This document shows, piece by piece, positions 56,466 through 64,000 of a DNA stretch of 64,000 nucleotides. Positions within the stretch are counted from its first letter, which is position 1. Each line of letters opens with the position of its first letter. The notes under the pieces were generated by a model, which searched no databases, was not told where the DNA came from, and saw nothing but the letters and a program-made list of their open reading frames with translations. The DNA lies in contig NC_135055.1 in NCBI RefSeq assembly GCF_051014685.1, positions 14,558,001 to 14,622,000 on the forward strand, read 5' to 3'. The position numbers were made by a program, and so were the translations under genes. This stretch comes from Ptiloglossa arizonensis (lineage: Eukaryota; Arthropoda; Insecta; Hymenoptera; Colletidae).

Positions 56466-58840
56466 CTATCCTACGTCTTTCTCAGCTCCCCTAACGTCAT
56501 CCATGCGGTATTTACAGAACGGAGTTAATTGAGTCGTGTCACTTTCGGGCATATTTGGATGCGTCGGTAAAACGAAAAAAAGAAAGAAAAAAGAAAAAAA
56601 AAAGAAACGAGGAAGAATTAGCCCGGGACACGGTTAATTATCATAAAAGCCCACGGCGGATCGCGAAATTCGACACCTCGGTGCCAGCTGCTGTGAACAT
56701 TGGTTAATGTTTTCAACGTGTGCTAAGGGTGATTGAAAAGAGGGTGTTCCCCGTAACATTGTTTCACCGTAACCTAACATTTCTAGGGTGCGGTCAGAGC
56801 CAACAAAGCGACGCCCATGCTAAACCGGTTCCGACCGAAGGATATTAATATCCTCTTCGATAAATCAATCGTCCAGTGTCGTTCTCGTTAGGTTGTAAAT
56901 TGTACGTATACGTAACAGGCTTCGCGTAAAAATAATGGCATGGTAATTGGATGTGCGTGCTGGTCGTTTTAATTTCGCGTTCGTTAGCCGAAACTCGTTC
57001 GGCGCATTGCTCATTACATTTTTGCGCAGTTTTTCAGTTGTCCGGATATTATTACGTATCGATTCATCAAGCACACTTTAGCCCGATAAAAATCGCGGCA
57101 CGCAGTTTGCTATTTTAATCAAATTATTTCGTAATCCATCCGGTGGGATTTTAATTAAAATTTGAATTTTTCCATCGAACCGAAATCGAGCCTGCTCTTT
57201 TACCGAAAAACGTTGTTAACGACCGCATGGAAATTACAGTACTTTTGAACGAATTATTTTCAAAAAATACCAGATCTCGAATCGTTCAAGATTATTAACT
57301 TTTTTCGGCTTTAAAATACGATTTAGATTCCCCGATGCTGTTTCAAACTTGTAGAATTTTTATATTTCACGAAGACTGCTAATTGTATAATTATTTACTG
57401 ACAAGTTTCTGTATATTTTTTCTTACTATTCACTAACAGCGTTATCTATCATTTATCAACAGCATTTGTAAAAGAAATTTGATAGAGATCGTCAAAGAAT
57501 TTGATTCAAAAGTGAATACATTAACAAGAATATTTTCGTTCGTGATTTCTGTTCGTGAGGTATACATTTATAGAATTTACGCGCTTTCTGGTTAGTTCTC
57601 GTTAAATGATCGGCGTTGCAGGTTCCCGATGGCGAGGGTAAGAGTATTTTTCAGATTAAGAAAGAAAAATGAGGAGAATATACTATTCGGTGCTCTTCCG
57701 AAGATGGAGGGTCTTTCAAACTTTCGTCGAAAGTTGGTAGCTGCGTAAATGTTTCACCCCTTTAGACATCTCCGCGCGAGAACCGAGTGTTGAAGATTTA
57801 GCTTCCACCCCCGTGGACAGCGAGGGGCCGGAAGAAGGATTTTTAAGTACTCTGGCCTCTCGAGGCTCGCGACCCATCATTGGCGGAAACCCACAGGAAA
57901 GTGGAAATCGACCGTGAGGGATCGGACAATTTCCTTTCACGTCGAAGTAAGCCCCGACGAAAGTTGCGAGTTTTCTTTAAGAAAGAACCCCTTAACTTAA
58001 ATACAGTACCGGTGTCCAACTCAAAGATCCGGAACCTGCGTCGTCCATTTTATACTTTATACTTTACGTCTATTTCACGTCTTTCGTAAAATGATTTAAC
58101 TACCGTGTGAATAAATTTTTGATATTCACCGATAAAATAAAATATACCTGGGGGAGATAAACGAGAGAAAAGTTTTTTTATAATTGTCTATTATTTGTAT
58201 AGACAGATTTACACAAATATTCCGTCGAAGGTGCAATTTTCTTGGTTTCCAATAAAAATTTAGTATATTATTTCGTCGTTTGCTTCGAGGGTATATTTTC
58301 GGAGGTCTTCGAAGAGCTTATCGACAATTTTCGATCGTATATTTGCAAATAATAAATTGTTTCTCCCGAGAAGCTTCTTTCGTGGTCGGTTTCCCGTGGT
58401 ATGCCTTTTCGGATACGTTTTTCTTCCTGATTAAGTTTGATCCATGTTTATTTTATTTGCAAATAAGGAATCGCTTTGAAAGAAGCAGCGAGTTCGCGGC
58501 GGTAGAAGTGGAAAAGTAGGAAAATGTATAGAAAAGCGGGGAATCGATAATCGATCCGAGCATCCTTTTTCATGCAAAGCGAACTTTATCGAAAAGCGAT
58601 CCATTATACCGGAACTGGTGCTTCTTATTTTCCGGGTCGACGGAGAAGTCTGTTTAGCTGTACAATTTTATTGTCGCTGAATTAAATTCCTTTCCTGTTA
58701 GGTCTGGGAATTCAATGAAGATGTCTGCCGCGGTGGAATGTCTGTGTACCATCTCTCGGTTGGAAATCGAATACCTCAAACGAATCGCGTCACTTTCTTA
58801 AAATTGAATATCATTCCTGCGAGTATCATAAACGGCGGTA
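56466..58840. other. Non-coding sequence, nothing firm
   Basis: An A-rich tract lies at 56568-56612. GTTGCAG (to 57621) and GGTAAGAG (57637-57644) would bound a 16-nt microexon, but the acceptor lacks a pyrimidine tract. The rest is AT-rich to mixed with short, overlapping frames. Confidence 0.4.
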
Positions 58841-58965
58841 CAGTCGGTCCCATAAGTTTACGTACATCCGTCTGATACTGCGCGAAGACTCGAATTATCG
58901 ACAAAAAAAATTAATCTACACAACGACGGAAACTATTTTCATACGTACATTTTAATGTACAGTTC
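58841..58965. mobile_element. Truncated Tc1-type transposon end
   Basis: CAGTCGGTCCCATAAGTTTA follows a TA at 58839-58840 and continues CGTACATCC. This is the typical terminal repeat style of Tc1-like elements in insects. I find no matching inverted end in the window and no transposase, so it is a solo or truncated end; how far the element extends beyond about 58965 is unclear. Confidence 0.6.
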
Positions 58966-59269
58966 GGTGACTGTTTTATTCTTACTTTTATTTACTTTTT
59001 CAGTTATCTTTTCCACGTTTTTTTACACGTTAATTTACTATATTTTTCATCGTCCGATAAGAGCCTATGTTCTAAAAAAAACAAACTCCATATTCTACAC
59101 GAAGTCTCGTGCTATTCACGAACCGTGCGATGCAACCAACAGCACCGCGTGCGTTTCACTTATAAAGAATATTTTGCTCCACGAGTTTCTGTCTCGCGCG
59201 CCGACGTACTCGCTCGACGTGCGCTAAGCATAATCGTGGCACTTGTTGCTAACAAAAATAGACCCATTA
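58966..59269. other. Non-coding sequence, nothing recognised
   Basis: Contains a 90-codon + frame (58955-59227) starting with a Phe/Leu/Val-rich hydrophobic stretch. The T-rich composition explains this, and no domain is recognised. Confidence 0.35.
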
Positions 59270-59880
59270 ACGCACCCCTTTCGCCATTTCTTTCTCTCTT
59301 TTTCACTTTCTCTCGCTTATTTTTCTCTCATATATTCTCTCTCGCTTTCTCTTAGATTCTTTCTCTCTCTCTCGCCTTGTCCAGCACTATTTTTCTCTTT
59401 CTCGCCCTCTCTTGCATTTTTCTTCTCTTTCATAGTTTTCCTCTACCTCCCTCGCACTCTCTTTCTTGTTTTTTCTCGTTCTCTCTTGCACTCTTCTCTT
59501 TCATAATTTCCCTCTCTCTCTCTCACTCTCTCTCTTGCTTTTTCTCGTCCTCTCTTGCACCCTTTTTCTTTCTTGCCCTCTCTTACACTCTTCTCTTTCA
59601 TAGTTTCACTCTCCCTCTCTCGCACTCTCTTTCATGTTCTTTCTCGTTCTCTCTTGCACTCTTCTCTTTCATAATTTGACTCTTCCTCCCTCGCTCTCTT
59701 TTTTTCTTTTTCTCGTTCTCTCTTGCACCCTTTTTCTTTTTGTCCTCTCTTGCACTCTTCTCTTTCATAGTTTTACTCTCCCTCTCTCGCTCTCTCTCTT
59801 GCTTTTTCTCGTCCTCTCTTGCACCCTTTTTCTTTCTTACCCTCTCTAGCACTCTTCTCTCTCTCTCTCCCTTTTCTCCA
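59270..59880. repeat. Long polypyrimidine minisatellite, about 600 bp
   Basis: Almost pure C/T on the + strand with regularly spaced G. Blocks such as TCTCTCTTGCACTCTTCTCT and TTCATAATTT or TTCATAGTTT followed by CTC-rich runs recur every 60-100 bp (for example near 59482, 59578, 59650, 59717 and 59746). It is therefore a degenerate higher-order tandem repeat rather than a plain microsatellite. Frames rich in Ser, Leu and Phe (+) or Arg, Glu and Lys (-), up to 193 codons, are by-products. Confidence 0.9.
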
Positions 59881-61727
59881 ATCCGCCAAATTCGAGCAAA
59901 ATGAATTCGCTCGAAACAGCGGTCGTTACTCCCGAGGAAATCATTCGCGGCCACTTTCACCCGTGTCGTTCGATCGGGACGCGCGTTGTCTTTTGTCCCT
60001 GTTATAGTGATTTTTCTTGCGAGATCGCTGGTCGCACAATGGCTCGATGAAACGGTTGAACGGCCGTACGGGTCGTTCCAACGTGATCCACCCGCAGTTC
60101 CACGTTTCACCCTCTGTTTCTCCGTTCCGCGGCGTGACTTTTCTCGTGCTCGCTCTCTCATATAATAGAAATCCCGCACACGTATTGGCCGCGTATCCAG
60201 CCGGAATAATCGAACAAACGATTTCGTTCAGACGCGATCAGCAGACGGCCCCCGACGCGAAACATGATTTCCAGCCGGGCAACAGTTTGTCGTTGAGTTC
60301 CGAGCGGGGGATGCTCGCTATCGCGTCGAGTGGAATCCGTACTTTCTTCCCCTGGACCCCCTTACCTCCCTCCCGCATCGTGCTCCACCCCACTCGATTC
60401 CGGGGGGATGATTTTCCAGGGATTCCGTTTTAATCTTGATTCGGAAGGAATCGAAGTCTGCGCCCGGGATTATTGAAGAATCGATGGGAGGACTAACGTC
60501 CCGTAACGTGGATTTCGTTGATCGAGTGGACGGGACATGGGGTACCCGGACGAGGTATACTTAATTAAATTACAGATCGATAGCGATTTTCAGCCATCAT
60601 TGGAGAAACGCCGAGATTGGATCGATGGAAACCCCCGTACGGAATGTCTCCGTTGAATGGGATCGCCTAAATGCTTTATCGCGCGTGAGAACTACTCGGG
60701 GCTAGGTTAGGGTGTTTCGATGTGGACACGCGTAACCCTTGAACGGGGTTTCGAGATTCAAATCGAAACCGTTCTCGAGAAACTTGACGATATTTCTCGA
60801 TACGATCGACGAAAAGGTCGCGATCGTTCCGAAATCGTCGATCGATTTTTTTTTTAACAATGAAAACTGGTTACCAATGCGGAGAAATTGTTCCGTTTTT
60901 AAGTTTGGCTACGACTCCCCGGTCACTTTTGCGAATTTCTAGTTACACTCGTCGCGCCGACTCGCCGATTCGTTTTATTTCATGAAAAGAAACGCCTTGG
61001 GGAAAAATTCGCAGCATGTTTGCCTGGCTGAAAATACCAGCAGTTTAAAAAAGAAGCAATTCTACACAGCGACGCCCGACTCTTTTCTGTTTCGACGACG
61101 CCCGAGAGCTTTTGATACTCCGACATTTTTTCCTCCACCTGTGTTTGGAGAACCCTTAGGATGCATCGGGACTCGAACTCTTTGAAGAGAAGATTAAAGC
61201 TAGGCGAGTTCCATTCTCTCGGAGCATATTGCTCGGATTTACCTTGATCAACGATACCATCTTTTTTTCCGATCCTAAATAACTTCTTTGCGCTGCGTTG
61301 AATTTCAGACGTTCTTGAGCGAAACGTGTACAATTTGGGGAAAAAAAGAAATAAATCAATTAGAATCTTGGGAACGAAATTTTCGGTAGAAAAAGTGAAA
61401 GATGAATGCTGCATCGGAGATTTCATTTTGACTCGATTGACCCGATGAAATATTTCATTTGCTTTCGATAATAATTTTCAATTTCGATTTTAAACTAACA
61501 CAATTTTATTCGAAATAAGGATTTGCGATCAAACGGCACTGTGTTTGGTCGTGTCAGTTCCCTATCAGTGGGAGTAAAGTATAGGTTAAAAAATAATCGT
61601 GAAAATTGTACACGACACATTAACAATCGACAGATATTATTTTACGAGTGATAGAACCTCCTCCCACGAATTCGAGAAGAATTTATCCGACAATTTAATA
61701 GGTAACCAAACTAATGATCTTTGCCTA
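59881..61727. other. GC-richer then mixed sequence, no recognised gene
   Basis: GC-rich from 59890 to 60730 with a 138-codon + frame (60017-60433) lacking recognisable motifs. A 148-codon minus-strand frame at 60980-61426 overlaps + frames. A run of T is at 60846-60855. Nothing is supported as a gene. Confidence 0.35.
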
Positions 61728-62045
61728 GTTCCATCATACTAGGTGTCTTCTATATAACAACAATCTTAATCTTACTCCGAGTCTTATCTCAACAATTCCA
61801 ATCAAACTCTAATCACCAGCTCTTTAAACATATTTCAAATAAAAGTAGAATCAAAACCTTGTCCAGTACCGTCACACTAGGTGTCTTATACATCTCCAAC
61901 AATTCTAATCAAAATCTTGCCTATCGTAAGGTACCTTTTACATCCTCTCGTCGTACTAGGGTACCTTTTACATCCTTCAACGATTCCAATCAAACTCGAA
62001 TTACCTACTCTTCGCTTACGTTCGAAATAAAAGTAGAATCAAACG
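61728..62045. repeat. Interleaved direct repeats, about 110-190 bp
   Basis: ACTAGGTGTCTT occurs at about 61738 and 61886 with a variant ACTAGGGTACC at about 61955. CAACAATTCCAATCAAACTC recurs at about 61790, 61898 (variant) and 61978 (variant). AATAAAAGTAGAATCAAA recurs at about 61838 and 62027. GGTACCTTTTACATCCT is also duplicated at 61931 and 61961. The pattern suggests a partly rearranged tandem array. Confidence 0.75.
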
Positions 62046-63522
62046 ACGTGAAACCACTCGAACGGAATTATCCCCGTGCCAAAAATTTCGATTCCTTTTA
62101 TTTCGTACCATTCATCGAATCACCTGCTTCTAATTTTCGAACGCAATACTAGGTACGGAAAATTGACCAGGCGGCTGACCGAGCATAAACACAGGATTCC
62201 ACTTCTAAGGCGAGCCGGAATTCTCGCGATAATGGCAGAGGACGTGATGACCACACGATTCACAAACACCGTACTCGCGATAAATCAGCTGCGGTCGCGC
62301 CCATGGCTTATCAGTCACGCCATGTTCATAGCCGTTCGTTCTGACCCGGTGGTTTCGACCCGCCAGTTGTTGTTCGGCTCGACCGTATCTGGTACAACCC
62401 GCCGTGACGATAGACAACAACAACAGTCTCGTGGGCTACGACCAGAAGCTGATGCGGAATATTGCTTCGGACGATCCATGAATCCCTTTGAGGAAAAATA
62501 GTACTTTGTCCGACCGAGATCTTCTTTTCGTGGCTTCTTTCCTAGCTTATATTCATCCCTCTTTTCGTATCTTACCGTCTCTTTGTGTTAGAGCCACGGA
62601 GCGGACTCTGCACGTTGTTGTTTCGAGTATGGCAAAGGACGATCCTGTCTACCAAGCTCGAAAGACCGTTCGAGAATATTGGAGAGTTAATCTTAACTTT
62701 GGAGTATCCACTCTTGGGTCCAGTCTACACCAGGTTATCGATCCGTGTTTATAGCATTTTTTATCGTATCAAGACATCGTTTTGGAAACTCGTCGAGTTT
62801 AAATTTCTGTGAATGGTTCGGGACATCGTGTGGGTTGCATAAGTCACTCCAGTTTAGTTTAGGTTTCGTTCCTCTGCCTGTCAGCCAAACGTTCCACACA
62901 GTTAACGCTAATTATACTCATCGAGTTTTAATCCACATTTAGATTTCACGAACTCCATTGCTCGGTATGTTTGTATTCGCTTCGTTGTTCTTATTCAATA
63001 TTTAGAGTCTCATAATGTAGTATACCGTAGTAAATATCAGATATTTTATCTAGGTATTTTAGTGCCTGGAGCAAGGATGGAATATGTTTTCTAAGTTGTT
63101 TGGTTAATTTTTTTTTTTAAGTAGTACGAGTTTGGCTATCACAGGTAACGCGATAAACAAAAATCGATCGTTAAAGAATTGGTCATTACAAAAGTCATTA
63201 CCAATAGTCATTGCTTCCTTCGAAACCACTTCGTTAATTTTGGGAATTTCAACGAATAGAGTTTTATGAATATATTTTTCAAAATCTATACTTTAAGATA
63301 ATGCAAAAGAAAAAAGTCAATTCTTTCGAACTTTCAGGAACTAGAGGATATTATTAACCTTTTTCACGATTAAGGAGTTATTTTAACTTGGAAGTTTCAA
63401 GAAATTGATTTTTGTTTTTACTTCGTGTTCTCGAGGTATGTATATTCGACTCTCGAAAATATTTCTGCCGAAGAGTATTGCTCGATTCGTGAAATTAACG
63501 ATGTTATGAATCTTGAAGGAGA
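62046..63522. other. Non-coding sequence, nothing recognised
   Basis: GC-richer at 62150-62480, with frames on both strands (for example 62076-62501 +, 62205-62423 -). AT-rich after 62800, with a T run at 63109-63118. Nothing supported. Confidence 0.4.
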
Positions 63523-63927
63523 ATGTTGTCCGTAACGTACGACGGAACCGCAATGACAGGTATATGTTTTCTTAAGTTCACCTTGGTTTTTGTTATCATA
63601 GAGTTTCGACTTTGGAAAGGGACATCCTTCAGGCCTGTTAGCCTGCCTCGGGTGTGTATCGAAGCATTCGTCGTGTTTAATTTAGCTTCGACTGCCGAGC
63701 AAAGCAGAATCACGAGTGGAGATATCTACAATGTGAAACTTATCTACCAATTTTATATTAGTTGTACGTTTTCTATAAACAAGACGATAGAGGAAGAAGT
63801 GTCCATGCGTCTCGTACTAGGAAAAGGACATTTTATACTAACTGATGCACCACCGTGTCGATGCATGGACCTGAGTTATCAGATTAATCGTAAGTATACA
63901 CCTTATTCCAAATGGCTGACATCTTAA
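63523..63927 (+). other. Open frame of 134 codons, unrecognised, possible exon
   Basis: The frame starts with ATG and contains a hydrophobic FLKFTLVFVIIEF stretch near the start, then a mixed part with a PPCRC motif. CTTCAG ends at 63631 and GTAAGT lies at 63890-63895, both inside the frame, so a 258-nt exon (63632-63889) could be drawn, with an open frame through it. The acceptor lacks a pyrimidine tract and the donor context (ATC|GTAAGT) is poor. I recognise no family, and a chance frame remains more likely. Confidence 0.15.
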
Positions 63928-64000
63928 GTTTTAGTTGATCGATTAATATTAAATTTGGAGAAAATCTTCAACGCATTTTTCTTTATCGCCTCTCCCAGGA

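Noticed and set aside
57622..57637. 16-nt microexon between GTTGCAG and GGTAAGAG
   Set aside because: Acceptor lacks a pyrimidine tract and a clear branch point; such spacing arises often by chance.
59598..60179. 193-codon minus-strand frame rich in Arg, Glu and Lys
   Set aside because: Reverse reading of the CT minisatellite; low complexity, not a protein domain.

Overview
This window looks like non-coding chromosomal DNA of an insect, most likely a bee, ant or wasp (Hymenoptera). By eye it is AT-rich yet full of CpG, with words such as TCGA, TTCG and CGAA everywhere. It carries short relics of mariner/Tc1 DNA transposons. No reading frame longer than about 200 codons occurs that is not low-complexity sequence or tandem repeat. 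I recognise no complete gene and no conserved protein domain. I also see no tRNA, no rRNA and no CRISPR array. The natural reading is a large intron or an intergenic desert; the sequence alone does not decide which.

The one place with convincing gene-like signals is 34.50-34.67 kb on the + strand. A CTAAT branch-point-like word is followed by TTTCAG, which abuts a perfect GTAAGT donor. A second donor, GTGAGT, lies exactly 132 nt downstream. Only one of the three frames between them is open, giving 44 codons, phase 0 at both ends. This could be an ordinary or cassette exon, or a recursive-splicing (ratchet) site with its RS-exon. It is the best lead in the window and would fit a + strand gene whose intron fills much of the sequence. 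Weaker protein-like frames lie at 7.28-7.67, 11.94-12.34, 35.53-35.67 and 63.52-63.93 kb; none resembles a family I know.

Most of the remaining structure is repetitive. More than twenty separate, mostly unrelated, low-copy direct or tandem repeats with units of about 20-250 bp occur. The clearest arrays are at 3.4-4.0, 16.8-18.0, 22.1-22.6, 26.0-27.0, 41.6-42.5, 50.4-50.8 and 56.1-56.5 kb. Transposon relics are a 138-bp mariner-type MITE at 23.85 kb with TA target duplications, a second mariner-like MITE at 30.66-30.86 kb whose right end recurs in the adjoining tandem array, and a truncated Tc1-type end at 58.84 kb. Low-complexity tracts include about 600 bp of polypyrimidine at 59.3-59.9 kb and shorter CT, GA, poly-G and poly-T runs.

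Between these lie GC-richer islands (4.3-5.0, 14.8-15.2, 18.6-19.3, 22.8-23.3, 45-45.5, 47.1-47.6, 51.6-52.1, 53.6-54.6 and 59.9-60.7 kb). They contain overlapping chance frames on both strands. Some hold clusters of homeodomain- or POU-like words and may be enhancers, but that is inference.
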